From assembly GCA_010015655.1 (NCBI GenBank), contig ML976687.1, positions 1 to 64,000 of the forward strand: a stretch of 64,000 nt of DNA, in the 5' to 3' direction. The stretch is from Bimuria novae-zelandiae CBS 107.79. Lineage: Eukaryota > Ascomycota > Dothideomycetes > Pleosporales > Didymosphaeriaceae. Positions 46,101-57,304 of the stretch are shown here, one piece after another (the stretch's first letter is position 1; each line of letters begins with the position of its first letter). The position numbers and the translations under genes were made by a program. The notes under the pieces are model-generated. The model did not search any database. It was given only the letters and a program-made list of their open reading frames with translations, and was not told where the DNA came from.

Positions 46101-48884
46101 TCGAAGACTGAAATGCGCTTTCTGATCTGCGCCGTCTACCAGCATATTGGCTTTGGCTAATTCTTGGATCTTTAGGTATAGCTTTGTCACATCGGAAGCC
46201 ACTCGGACGATGGTGGGGTCAAAAGTGTCACCTCCAAGGTACTTTTCTACAATGTTCTGCAGACTCTTCTTGTCGCCGTCGGGGCTTTCCACGTACAATT
46301 CCGTGAACCGAGATCGGATGCCTGGTGGTAGATCTTTCTTGCCCACATCGGTTGCTGGATTCATCGCTGCGAAGACTCTGAAGTTAGGATGAGCGACCAC
46401 TCGTTCGACATTACCCGTTTCCGTGAGAAGAATCGAAGGTGCGCCATCTGGTCCACCGCCCAACAGATCTGCAAGAGCTTCCAGCGTGTCCGAGGAGGCC
46501 AAGTTGATTTCGTCGAGTAAGACCCAGTCGCCATTTCGCACTGCCTTGACGATATTCCCTTCAAGAAAGGAGAACGCGAATGCCTCCGAGCCATTGGCAA
46601 GCTGTGCCTCGAGATCATGCAGGACCATGGCGAACTTGTCCCACCGCGGCCCAAGAAAAGTGGCCGGCAGCGAGTCTACCTTGCGCTTCTTCTTGGGCTG
46701 GCCACCGTCGGGATCTGGCGATGATGTTTGGGATTCGTGTGCTTTCCGTGCCGCATCCACCATCTTCAAGGCTTCCCGCCACAGTGAGCATACGCCTTTC
46801 CAGTTGCCCTTCGCAACGCGCTTTCCAAGCATTTCGATGAAGCGCTGATTCTTCTTGCGGGAGAAGGTAGTGTTAAAAAGCACGTCGAATTCGTCATTCA
46901 TGGGAATGACAAGGCTGCGGACATTCACCGGCTTGTACCCGCCGAGCAAATCCCCACTTTCGCTTTGTTGCGATAAGTTGAATGCAACCAGGTTCCGACC
47001 AAGTTGTTCAGCCAAGTACTGGATGCAAGTTGTCTTTCCAGTACCAGTCTCACCAACGAGGAGCAATGGTTCTTGACAGTCTACTGCTACTGCAATCTTC
47101 TCCAACAAACGCAGAGTATAGCCATTGGTGGAGAATGGCCTGTTAGGTGTGTTGCGCTTGGAAACTTTGTGCCTCAAAAGCCGGGTTCTCCCAATTCGGA
47201 TGGTACCAGAAGACGTGCTCTTGCTGGGTGCCTCGAGCTTCACGTCTCGGTTTTGCAGGAGATGGTCTCGTCGCTGCGGATCAATATGCAATTCCTCCGC
47301 TACGCATGCCATTACTCTTGCCCGAGCTTGTTCACTTCGTAAGCTACCAGCAAAACAATCGAATGCCTCCATGAACATGTCGTCCATTTGAGCCGCGTTG
47401 AAAGACGAGGAGTGTGCTAACAGTGATGCAATGCGATCGCACCATTTTAGCAGATCTCGAGGCGTGAGGGCTCGTAGCGACGTGCCGCTCTCGGAAGAGA
47501 ACTTTGAGTCTGCATACAACTCAAGCAGACGAGCGTAGACTCGCATAATTCCAGGAACGTGCTTTTCGAGAGATGGATATCTGTTTGACACAATTCTTTC
47601 AAATTCTGTCAATTCCGGCATGTGGACAGCGACAGAATTCCAGAAGCGGTGCCCGATCATGTTCTGGTGCGGGATGATCTCCTGACCACGGGGATTAAGC
47701 GTGGTCCGCATAGAGGCGATAATTCGGAAGCCTCTCGCAGCTCGCACAGTCTCGCCTCTGCTCGGGATGAGCAGCTCACCGCGCTCGATAAGCGGTAGCA
47801 ATGTGCTGATAACATCATTCGGCGCACGATCAAAATCCTCGATGAAGATCCATCGGCCTTCGCGAACAGCAGTGGTGAGAACACCAGGCCGCCAGCTGAA
47901 CGTGCCAGGCTTCGCACCCGTCGCATACATGCCGATGAGTAGTTTGGCATCGCTCTGCTCATTCAAATGGAGGGTGACCATGGTATCGAGCTTGTTCAGC
48001 TGCCAAGCTAAATATCGTGTGAGCAACGTCTTGCCGGATCCCGCGAGGCCAGTAAGCAAAAGAGGGCTTGAGCCTAACAAAGCACGAGCGATGCGTTGCA
48101 GGTTGGATTCCGTGGTAGGTGTCGAGACAAGTTCCAGCGGCTTCTCCCCCGACGGAGCTCCATCGAGACGTGGCAGAAGCACGCCACTGACGTTGACCGT
48201 GTACGGGGAGAGCTGGCGATACACGTCTGGTGAGAACGGTTGCGATCCTTGCGACCACCTGTCCTGTAACCTCGTTTGGAGCCTCGTTTGGAGCTCTTTC
48301 CATCTCTTCTCTTCCCACAGTGCCAGGAACCGGTAGTCGATCGTCCGCCCCTCCCACTCACCCTCAACCTCATCTTCCCCAACAACCCTCTTCACCATCT
48401 CTTGCGTCGCATGGTCCGCTGCATGCACGTAGAGGCAGAAATTTCTGACTGCCAGGTACCGCACAGTTTGATTTGGATGTTGGAAAAGCTGTTCCATGAC
48501 AGCCGGCCGCACATGCCTCGCAAAACTGCGGCAGTCGAAGCTCAGCAGGCGGAAAAGTCCCAAAAGAGCCTGGCATAATTCGTGTTTGCCGATCTCGCTG
48601 ACATCCCTCATCTGGATCTCAGTCTGGGCGGCTCCTAGGAAAAAAACTTGAGGGCTCGCAACAAGCTTTTCAGCATGCTCCGCAAGGTGAGGAGCGAGCG
48701 GCAATATTCTTCCAAAAGCAGCAAGTTCTAGCTCGGGCGCGACTTCCTCGCTCACCCACTTCGTACATACTTCCACGAATAACTCTTCATATCGAACAAA
48801 TAGATCGTCCGTCCGTTCGGGTCTCAAGCTCCTGGAGGAAAGCCACTCGAAGTTGACTGTTTTACCAGCCTTGGTGCCGTTCAT
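34197..48884 (-). CDS. MDN1: Midasin, AAA+ ATPase of 60S ribosome assembly
   Basis: Removes assembly factors (Rsa4, Ytm1 in yeast) from pre-60S particles in nucleolus and nucleoplasm. Two exons, 48884-41040 and 40976-34197, separated by a 63-bp phase-0 intron, give about 4,874 residues, close to the 4,910 of yeast. Six AAA+ modules have Walker A motifs GLAGSGKT (about residue 278), GETGTGKT (609), GPTSSGKT (1049), GETGCGKT (1345), GNPGVGKT (1728) and GPPGSGKT (2035). A long helical linker follows, then a roughly 500-residue Asp/Glu-rich region (about 4010-4540). The C-terminal MIDAS domain carries the metal motif DDSKS near 4650. All expected parts are present and no internal stop is seen. 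The start MNGTKAGKTVNFEW is the first ATG in frame. It is divergent from the bL12m gene. Confidence 0.96.
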
Positions 48885-49181
48885 TTCGTGAGATCCTGAG
48901 TATAAAGAATCCAGGTCGTCTTCCCATAATTTTGCGTGTCGCGCAATACTCCAGAATATTCCACACAGATAGCTCTAGTCCTTCAAACTTTGAGACCCGG
49001 CAATCGCGCGGTTGCGTCGTTGTAAAAACCTCGCCGGTCGCCTCAAAAAAGTTCATCAGCGTGAACTTTCTTGCCAAGCCGCTAGACCCAATACGCTACC
49101 TCCGCTCCGCAAAATCTCAAGCAACCTCACGCATCGCGTCCAGTCCATCCAACGCATCAATTGCTGCTACCGCCGTCGACA
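48885..49181. promoter_or_regulatory. Shared upstream interval of midasin and mitochondrial bL12
   Basis: Only 297 bp separate two divergent ribosome-related start codons, one for cytosolic large-subunit assembly and one for a mitochondrial ribosomal protein. A bidirectional promoter is likely. I see no binding site that I can name with confidence. Confidence 0.45.
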
Positions 49182-49893
49182 ATGTCTGCTCCCGCATCTC
49201 GCGCCCTCAGGCGCTGCTTCGGCTCCGCAAGGTCGAACCCCGCGTACCTCCGTCCCACAGCCGCCTTCGCACAGCAGAGAATAGCCCAGAGATGGCAGTC
49301 GACCGATGCCGCGGCGCCTGCGAACCCGAAGATCGCGACGATTGTGGATCAGATTAGTCAATTGACGTTGTTGGAGACGGCGGATTTGGTTTCGACGCTG
49401 AAGGTACGGGATATGTGTTTTCGGGGCAGTTGGATGAGGAGGCAATTGTAGACCAGGACGGGTAGCCACAACACTGGAGCTCTCCTCTCTTGTCGCGATT
49501 GCTTCTCAAGACTGAAGTTCTCGCCTCCATATGACAGCTATTAACATCCTCCCTTAGACGCGCCTAAATATCCCCGACATGCCCATGGGCGGCTTCGTCG
49601 CCGGCCCAGGCGCAGGCGGCGCCGCCGCCGCAGCCGCCCCCGTCGAGGAAGAAGAAGCCGCACCCGCGCCCGCCGAGAAGTCGCTCTTCACGCTCAAGCT
49701 CGAGAAGTTCGACGCCGCCGCCAAGCCCAAGGTGATCAAGGAGATCAAGGCCATGCTCGGCCTGTCGCTGGTCGACTCGAAGAAGTTCGTCGAGAGCGTG
49801 CCCAAAACGATGAAGGAGGGCGTGCCCAAGGAGGATGCCGAGAAGATTGTCGAGACGCTGAAGGCGCTGGGGGCAACGGTTATCATGGAGTAA
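49182..49893 (+). CDS. MRPL12: Mitochondrial large-subunit ribosomal protein bL12m (L7/L12 family)
   Basis: Forms the L7/L12 stalk of the mitochondrial ribosome and recruits translation factors. Two exons (49182-49403, 49558-49893) give 185 residues. The N-terminus, rich in Arg, Ala and Ser and without acidic residues (MSAPASRALRRCFGSARSN), is a mitochondrial presequence ending near RWQST. The N-terminal dimer domain is IATIVDQISQLTLLETADLV. An Ala/Pro-rich hinge (GGAAAAAAPVEEEEAAPAPA) leads to the conserved C-terminal domain EKSLFTLKLEKFDAAAKPKV through VSTLK-type elongation-factor contacts (KEIKAMLGLSLVDSKKFVE). The intron is phase 0, between STLK and TRLNIPD. Bacterial L7/L12 is about 120 residues; the extra length is presequence plus hinge. 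It runs divergently from MDN1. Confidence 0.93.
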
Positions 49894-50324
49894 GATATAT
49901 AAGGGGCATGGTGGGCTGCTCCATGGGTGGGCTAGAGTGGAGGACACAATGGAGGACTGGGCGAGATGTACTATATCACCGGCATTTGCGCATGTACAGA
50001 TATGTAACATTGGGAAGAATCAAGTTTTCTGGCTGTAATGATGATTTTGGAACGACCCAACTCCAAACCATGCCCATGGTATCTCTTCCGAAGCACCTGA
50101 ACGCCTACCCACGCCAGGTATGCCTAACCTCGGCAAAATCAGTGTTAAGAATATCCCACCTGTCCTCTCTCATCCGTCGTTCAACAGCACCATGAGCGTT
50201 TAGCCCCATCCCGTACGGAAACATATCTCACCGCTCCATCGTCCGGCATACGACGAGCGCGCCTCGCCCTCAGCCTCCCCACCCTCGCCCTCCACTTCTT
50301 TGCCTCAGCAATCGTATCCGGACA
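49894..50324. other. Convergent intergenic region
   Basis: About 430 bp between the 3' ends of the bL12m gene (plus) and the CTK3-like gene (minus). It should hold both 3' untranslated regions. No gene or repeat was supported. Confidence 0.5.
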
Positions 50325-51014
50325 CTACCCAAACGCAATAACCTGCCTCCTCTCCTCCAAATCCTCCTTGGCTGCCAAATAATCGTCCTCCCCAATCTCA
50401 CTCGCCTCCTCCCACAGCCTCTCCATCTCCGCCTCGTTCTCCCCGGGCACCGCCCAAATGCTCTCGCGGGCCCTCTTATGCCTCTCGCGATCCTCTTCTA
50501 TCCGCTGCTCAATCTGCCGCTTATCCAACCTCATAAGTCCATTCCTCCGCCCGGGCGTCCCAACCGCATCCGCCATAAAAAGATTCCCCTCCCCACCTTC
50601 CCTCTCCCTCTCTTTAATAATATCCTCCAACTCCCCAACCGTCTCCCGCTCTAGCACGCCCTTCTCGCCCAGGCCAGCGAGCACCTTCCTCGCAACGCGC
50701 ACGTTGGCTGCGCCCGACCCATCGCCGGGCACCACGGCGTCGACGACGCGCAGGATGTCGCGCTGCATCATGCGGACAAACTCCAGCGCGCCTTCTTGCT
50801 TCGCGAGCGAGGTCAGGCACTCGATGAAGTACATGATGTTGGCGCGCGCGTTGAAGGAGGACGTTTCGAGCTGCTCGAGGATGCATGAGTGGAGGTCTTC
50901 GTCCATGGTGCGGTTTTTGATAGCGTAGACGGCGGCGCGGACGTGTGAGGTGTGTGACGCGGTGAGGTGTTGGAGGAGGGAGGTAAAACGCATGCGGACT
51001 TCGAAGGGGTCCAT
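50325..51014 (-). CDS. CTK3: CTD kinase subunit gamma (Ctk3/Lsg1-like)
   Basis: Non-catalytic subunit of the CTDK-I complex, which phosphorylates Ser2 of the RNA polymerase II C-terminal repeats during elongation. A single exon of 229 residues. The N-terminal CID-like helical domain starts MDPFEVRMRFTSLLQHLTAS and continues through NARANIMYFIECLTSLAK (about residues 54-71). The C-terminal CTK3 region is RLDKRQIEQRIEEDRERHKR followed by ARESIWAVP and a Glu-rich helix. Yeast Ctk3 is 296 residues, so this is somewhat shorter, as in other filamentous fungi. It is divergent from the pyrroline-5-carboxylate reductase gene, with 355 bp between the starts. Confidence 0.85.
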   Translation of the reverse strand: MDPFEVRMRFTSLLQHLTASHTSHVRAAVYAIKNRTMDEDLHSCILEQLETSSFNARANIMYFIECLTSLAKQEGALEFVRMMQRDILRVVDAVVPGDGSGAANVRVARKVLAGLGEKGVLERETVGELEDIIKEREREGGEGNLFMADAVGTPGRRNGLMRLDKRQIEQRIEEDRERHKRARESIWAVPGENEAEMERLWEEASEIGEDDYLAAKEDLEERRQVIAFG

Positions 51015-51369
51015 TGTAGGTGTGTGGGTGTGCGGGCGGGTCGTTGTTGGGATGGAGCTGGGTGGTGAGGCGCAATTGGGAGGTGCAGAGGGCGGTCAAG
51101 AAGTGGTCATGCGTGTTGGAAAACAGGGTCTAGATTTTGGGCAGGGATAGTTGCATGGAGTCAGTCGGCTTTGGTGTGGTGTGCGTTGCGAGGAACGACG
51201 TGCGGGAAGTACATCCAGAACGCGCGCGACGTTGAACCGCGTCTACCCATCTGAGAGCGCACAGACCAGGGGATCATGGCGGGACGTTCCCAACTTTTAT
51301 GAACCCCTCACGCTCCCTGCGACTCTCACAACCACCACAGTTTTCTCCCAGTCAAATACCTTCGACAAT
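51015..51369. promoter_or_regulatory. Shared upstream interval of CTK3 and P5CR genes
   Basis: Divergent starts lie 355 bp apart. The part next to the P5CR gene is C- and T-rich (CTCCCTGCGACTCTCACAACC), as is common before fungal start codons. No named regulatory motif was recognised. Confidence 0.4.
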
Positions 51370-52540
51370 ATGGCTAGTTCTCAGGATTCCAATGGTCTAA
51401 CATTGACCGTGCTCGGCTCCGGTACGTATACTTCTGCTCCACTATCCAGAGCAAGCCCGCACAACGCAACATAGAAGGACCTCCAGAGTCGAAGACCATT
51501 CTTTCACTACAGATGGCCCTTCTGCACAATATCTCCATACTATCTACTGCCGCTCTACCCTTCTCTGCACGTTCCAAACCTCTACCTCGAAACATAAACC
51601 TTCCTATATCCAGTCACACCCACTAACCCCCCCAGGCACCATGGGCATCGCCATAATGGGCGGCGTAATGTCCTCCCTCGCCTCCGCGCGCACCGCCTCC
51701 ACCCTCTCCCCCTCCACCACCCCCGCCGACACGCCCAACCTCTCGAACTTCATCGCCTGCGACGCCTGGGCAGGCGCCGAGCCCAAAGTCCGCGCCGCCC
51801 TCGGCCACTACAACTTCCCCCTGACCACCTTCACCAACGCTAACCTCCAGGGTGTCCAGAAAGCAGACATCGTCCTCTTATCCTGCAAACCGCACATCTT
51901 CAAAGACATCCTTGGTGAAGACGGCATGCGCGAGGCGCTGCGGGGGAAAGTGCTCGTTAGTATACTAGCGGGGGTGACGCAGGAGCAGATCGAGGAGTTC
52001 CTTTACCCGAACGGAGAGGGAAAGGGCGACGATGCGTGTAGAGTGGTGCGCGTGATGCCCAACACAGCGTCGTTTGTGCGCGAGAGCATGAGCGTGATTC
52101 AGACGTCTACCCCGCCGCTTAAGCCCGAGCAGCATAAGCTGGTCGAGTTTATCTTCTCGTCTATTGGGCGTGTTGTTACGCTGCCGCCTGCGCTCATGGA
52201 TATCTCGACTGCGCTGTGCGGGTCTGGACCAGCGTTCTTCGCTCTCGTGCTGGAGGCGGCTGCGGATGCGGGGGTCGCGATGGGCTTGCCGCGTGCGGAG
52301 GCGCAGATTATGGCGGCGCAGACGATGCGTGGGACGACGGGGTTGGTGCTGGAGGGCGGCGAGCATCCTGCTATCTTGCGGGATAAGGTCAGCACGCCGG
52401 GTGGGTGCACGATTGGTGGGCTGCTTGCGCTCGAGGAGGGCGGTGTGAGGGGTGCCTTTTCACGGGCTGTGCGCGAGGCGACATGCGTGGCGAGCCAGCT
52501 GGGGCAGGGCGTGAAGAATGTGAATGGGACGAGGCATTAG
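51370..52540 (+). CDS. PRO3: Pyrroline-5-carboxylate reductase
   Basis: Catalyses the last step of proline synthesis, reducing pyrroline-5-carboxylate with NAD(P)H in the cytosol. Two exons (51370-51421, 51636-52540) give 318 residues. The intron splits the Rossmann motif, and joining gives LTVLGSGTMGIAIMGG at residues 12-27, which fixes both splice sites. The substrate and cofactor regions are conserved: VRVMPNTASFVRESMSV, then ALCGSGPAFFALVLEA and the family signature GEHPAILRDKVSTPGGCTIG. Length is close to the yeast enzyme plus small insertions. The 214-bp intron is the longest in the window's solid gene models. Confidence 0.93.
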
Positions 52541-53299
52541 GCGTGCAAACCATTGCTGCCGCTGCCGGGATGCAAAGTCTGTGCCGTGCAGGCGTTGCTG
52601 AAGATGACCAAGGGCGTGCCTCCTCATAAGTGCGCCTAGCCCCATCGAAAGAGATGAAGAAGCATATGGTCGGGTATCAAATCGTACCTTATCAATAACG
52701 AAGTCCACGCTATATCACACACGAGATAACGCAAATGAAAAGTAAAAGCACCAATCCGCCATGTCATCCATGAAACCGTCTACATTGTGACTAAGTTAGG
52801 TACATCCGCCCAACCCAGCTACATGTACATGCAGCGCCGAAGGAGAGGTGGGTATACTACAAGAAGTGTAAATTAAGCCGCCGTATGCCAATGCAAGTGC
52901 TCAGCCGCAAATTTTTCGCCGTCGAGCTGGGGCTGATCTAAAAGGGGCTCCTTCGGGGGAGCAATTAGGCAGGCGGTCAGGTCGCCGCCATACAGGTACA
53001 GAATTCGGAAAAGTTGTCGTGTCCCAAACAGGGGAGGGGAGGGTATGTCTTCCGGGTAAGTCGTCCGTCGGGGTAGGTCGTCCTTTAGGGTTGGTCGTTC
53101 TTCGGGGTCGGTCGTCCTTCGGGGTGATCGTAAGTCCTAAGACTCCCATTCACACCCATCGAGACCACTTCCCTCACCCCCAAAACATCCATTCCATCCA
53201 CCACCCAAAAATCCCGTCATCCACATCCACCATCCATCACCCATCCACTCCAATTGCACCCAGCAGATCTCGCACACGCCAAAAAGCAACGCACAAGAC
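52541..53299. other. Convergent intergenic region with short tandem repeats
   Basis: About 760 bp between the 3' ends of the P5CR gene and the RING-protein gene. It contains the 17-bp tandem repeat at 53060-53127 and, at 53180-53250, a CATCCAC-rich stretch that also looks repetitive. No gene was supported. Confidence 0.5.
53060..53127 (+). repeat. Four imperfect copies of a 17-bp minisatellite
   Basis: Consecutive units GTCGTCCGTCGGGGTAG, GTCGTCCTTTAGGGTTG, GTCGTTCTTCGGGGTCG and GTCGTCCTTCGGGGTGA start at 53060, 53077, 53094 and 53111. A degenerate fifth copy may precede them near 53045. Confidence 0.85.
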
Positions 53300-56200
53300 T
53301 TACCAGCGTCTCCCATCTCTCTCCCTCTCGACCCTCTCCAACTCCCTCTCAACATCCCCCTCCGTCTTAACCCCGCCCCTCCTCGGCAACTGCCCCGCCT
53401 TTTTCCTCATCCCCTTCGCCAACACGCTCGCCAGATCCATACCCTCATCCTGCCCGCTCTTCCGCCTCTTGCTACCATGGCTCGACGCCGATGGTCCAGT
53501 CGGGATACCCTTTGAATCTCGGGCCGGGGGGTCTCGGGACGGCTCGTCGTCGTCGTAGTCGTCGCGGGATCGCTTTGATGACAGTGTGGGGCGCGAGGAG
53601 CTTCCGTGGGAATTCGAGTGCGACGACGAGATGCGCGAATGTAGCGAGCGCTCAGGGCCGCGTTCGAGCATGTCCCTAGCACGCGCGTTCTTCTCGCGCT
53701 CGGCGGCGTAGTGGTCTTGCGGTGCAGACTCGGTCGGCGTAGACGGCACTGAGGACGTCATGCTACCCTTCCTACTATGCCTGCCGCCACGGTCGCGGTC
53801 GGCTGCCGGGCCCTTAGGGGGCATGAATGCTCGGGGACCGGTGGGTGGTTGGGGAGGAGGCATAGCTTTCGCTTTGGGCTTGCTGGCTCCGCGGATGGAG
53901 AAGTTATCTGCAGCCGGGCCGGTGGGCGCGTTGATGGGGGGAGAGACGGCGCGGGTAGAGGTCGACGATTCCTTGTCGTAGTCCCGGTCACGGTCACGGT
54001 CGCGGTCTTTGCGGCTGCGGCGCGAGGAGCGGTACTTGCCTTCGTCATAGTCGCGCTCGTCTTCTTCGGCTTCGCGGTCGCGGCGACGGCGGCGCTCCTT
54101 CTCTTTGTCTCGAGACCGGTACTTGTCGTCGTCGTTATCGCCTTCGTAGTCCCGATCTTTCCTATCCTTCCGGCTACGCTCCCTGTCCCGCGACCGATCG
54201 CGATACCTGTCTCGATCACCTCGGTCTTTCCGGCGAGAACTTGACTCCTTGTCTTTGGAATAACCAACGTCGCCAGGAGAGATGGAGCGTGAATGATGTC
54301 GGCGCTTGTGCTCGCGACTACGCTCTCGATGCGAGCGCGATGAGCGGTACTTGTCTTTCTCACGCCGGCTTCGGTATTTTGAATCAGCGGAGGCACTGCG
54401 AGTCCTATCACCACGCGAACCACGTGAGTCACGATCGTCTCGTCCTCGATCGTCATAGTCGTCTCGCTCATCTGGCTCGTCGTCATACCGGGAAGACCGA
54501 TGTCGCCTCTTGTCTTTCCGAAGTTCATGTTCTGCATCATTCTCCAGGGGCGGTGTGATAGAACGCGGACGCTCGTCTCGACTCTCGGGGGCTGCCGAGC
54601 GAGAGCAATCGCGAGTTTCATCCTGAGCTGCAGGTATGGCTTGGGAACTTGCACGGGACCGCGACGGTGACTTATCCTTTGTACGCAGGCTGTCATCGCG
54701 CACAGGTGACCGACTGGGGAATGTTGGTCAGTATGGAAATATTCTTTGCTCTCACGAATGAAAAACACCACTTACGATCGAACTCGTCTAGGCGGGCTAC
54801 GAGTTGCTGCAGCCTCGGCGGTAGGGGTCGCACTCTTTACCGCATTGAAGCGAAAGTTGATCGCTCTGCTTGAAAATCCCGTGTTCGGTCGACCCTCACG
54901 CATGGCTCGTGGACCGGTAGGGGCCCCTTCAACGCCAACTCCACGAGGCTCACCCGTGAGAACGGTTGCAGCTCCGTACGCATTGTTAAATGCGCCACGA
55001 GGGCCAAAGTTGTTGTTTTGATAACCCATGTTGTGATTATACGGACCGTTCATCTGGTGACGGAACTGGTTCATCATCTGATGCGGGTATTGCATTTGCA
55101 TATTACCACCCATCATGGGATTGAAGCCTTGATCACCTGTCTCAATCGAGTCGACAGTCTGGATTTGATTGAGACCTGATGACTCTTCTGCCTCGTTCAC
55201 TGTGGCAGCCGGACCCTCTGCTGCCTTCGGGGCGTCCGCGGAAACTACACCCTCAGCTTGTGCGGGCTCCGTGGTTCCGTCTGCTTCGATAGCACTTAAC
55301 TCGGTCTTACCTTCTTGACCAGTCTCCGCTGAACCTGACGCTTGCTCATCTTTACCCTGATTCTCGGCAGTAGCGTCCGCGGTTCCTGCGGGCGATTCAC
55401 CGTCGCGCTGTTCGAACGAGAACTTGTCAGCTGATGTATTCGAGGAACGAGAAGTAATCGGAAATTGAGGAGATGTCTTCGGGGATTTCGACAAACTCAA
55501 ACGTGGAAATTGACGTACGTTGTTGGGACCGGCGCGGCTTCCGGGGCGACTGTTTTGCTGCATGCCAGAACCTTGACCATGTCCAATGCTCCCATTTCTG
55601 CTGTTTCGCTGCTGGGGAAAGCTCCCGGGGCCATTGCCTGGGAAACGATTTTGGTTTGACATATGATTCTTGGGGTATTGGTTCATCATCTCGGGATAGG
55701 CTCCAGATTGATTATATCCACCCATTTGGTTGTAGCCATTGAATCCATAGCCGCCGCCGCCGCCCATGCCATTCCAGCCATTTCCGAACCCGCCACCGTA
55801 GTTCATGGACATGTCGTTCATTCCCATGCCCATGTTTCCACCGAAGCCGAACATGCCGTTCATGTTGTTCATACCATAGCCTGACCAGTGATTAGACTTG
55901 GAACGATAGCTTGAGGGATTGAGGGTCATACCCATGTTGTTCCAGCCGGCGTTCATCATGTTGGGCATGTTATTCATCGGGCCCATGCCCATGCCCATGC
56001 CGAAATTTCCTTGCGCGGTGTTATTGAAGCCGAAGCCAAACTGATTTGGCATGCCATTCGCGTTCATCATTGCGTTGTTCGGGTTTATGGGGCCGTTCGA
56101 GCCATTCCCGTCTTGAGCATTGGCCTGACCTTCAGTGGGCTCATCACCTTGGTCCTCCTCTTTCTCTTCTTTCACGTCTTTGGCATCTTGTGAAGCTCCC

Positions 56201-56899
56201 TGTGGAGGCTCGTCGGGAGCGCCAGTGGACGTCTGTGGGATGTTAATATGGCTACTTGGGCGCTCAACCGCGGGTGCGCCTACCTCGTCGCGCTGCGGGG
56301 CAGCAGAAGCAGGCCTGGGAGCATCTGCCCCACTGCTGTCTGCCGCGCTCTGGTTCACACCTCCTTCTGCGCGGAACGCCTCTTCAACGCTCTCAACAGG
56401 CTTGTCTGCCGAGCCGGTTGAGGGTTGCACCTCGGACGGCGCGGGCGTAGGTTCGATCGCAGGGGTCGGAGCCTCGGAAGCTGCCTTGTTCTCTTCTTTC
56501 TTCCTTTGCTTCTGCAGCCAGATGCGCATGGTATTGCGCAGCGTCTTGTTCGGCGGGCACGACTCGGGCTCCACAGGCGAGTGGTCACACGATGGACATG
56601 TCGCCGGAAACTCGAGCTTTTCGTGACCTGGCGAGTGTATCAGCAGGGCGCTCTACAATGACCATCACGTGCGATACGTACATGACGAGCAGATGACTTT
56701 GTTGCAGCACAAGAGTTTGTATGAGTCAAAGGCCAGCTGGTCGCAGAGAGCGCAAAAGAAGTTCTTCGGGAAGACGCCTCGCTCGAGTGTCCTGCTTCAT
56801 ATTAGCGACTGCGGTAGCCATCCAGATAGAATTGACTCACAGAGCGAACTCTTTCAGCTCGTCGGCGAGCGGAGCCAGCTTAGGGTCTGCCGTTGCCAT
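53300..56899 (-). CDS. RING/U-box-like zinc protein with Asn-Gly-Met-rich middle and RS-type tail
   Basis: Four exons (56899-56841, 56791-56682, 56627-54776, 54713-53300) give 1,144 residues. Residues about 31-70 form a zinc-binding finger: C33-x2-C36, C48, C49, C54-x2-C57, C67-x2-C70 (FFCALCDQL, LLCCNKVICSSC, CPSC). It is followed by PPNKTLRNTMR, the arrangement of the RBBP6/Mpe1 RING finger, although the DWNN domain and zinc knuckle are absent. The middle is low complexity, rich in Asn, Gly and Met (GMGMGMGPMNNMPNM, FGFGGNMGMGMNDM), prion-like in look. The C-terminal 460 residues are Arg/Ser/Asp/Glu dipeptides (RDRYRDRSRDRERSR), as in splicing and mRNA-processing factors. A role in mRNA 3'-end processing or splicing is inferred, not shown. 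The final TAA overlaps a GTAAGT donor-like sequence, so a further exon is possible. Confidence 0.75.
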
Positions 56900-57304
56900 G
56901 GTCGAGTGCGAGGTCGCAGCGCGAGCCCAAGGCTACAGCTCCAGTTACTATACAAGCTGCATCCGCCGGCCTAAATCGTCTGAGGGCAAATAATACGGCA
57001 ATCGATGGCAATCGCGGGGTGGGGAAATCGACGCGCAAAAGAGGTCAAGTGTTGTGGTTGCCGTAGGAGCTCTTGAAGTGAGTGCTTGGAAAACTTACGT
57101 CGCCAAGCGGAAGGCGCGACTGAGTCACGTGCCCCCGCTCGCTTCGGAGGCGGGCGCGAACGAAGTTCTCGCAAATTTGCCCTAAGCCGCTTCAGGGTTC
57201 TGCGCGTCATCACTGGCTGCGGCCCTCACACTGCACCTGGGCATTCGTACCATTGCCTTACAGATGTAGTCGACTTCTTGACCTTCCCGCTCAAAGATCC
57301 GACT
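56900..57304. promoter_or_regulatory. Shared upstream interval of the RING and hydrolase genes
   Basis: Divergent starts (minus at 56899, plus at 57305) lie 405 bp apart, so both promoters lie here. TGAGTCACGTGCCCCC at about 57121 contains overlapping TGAGTCA and CACGTG sequences, the classical bZIP (AP-1/Gcn4-type) and E-box cores; any binding is inferred. Confidence 0.4.

Noticed and set aside
53758..54771. A 337-codon minus-strand frame, and plus-strand Val/Ala-rich frames opposite
   Set aside because: They are alternate-frame and antisense readings of the Arg/Ser/Asp repeats of the RING protein; the spliced frame continues the other exons.
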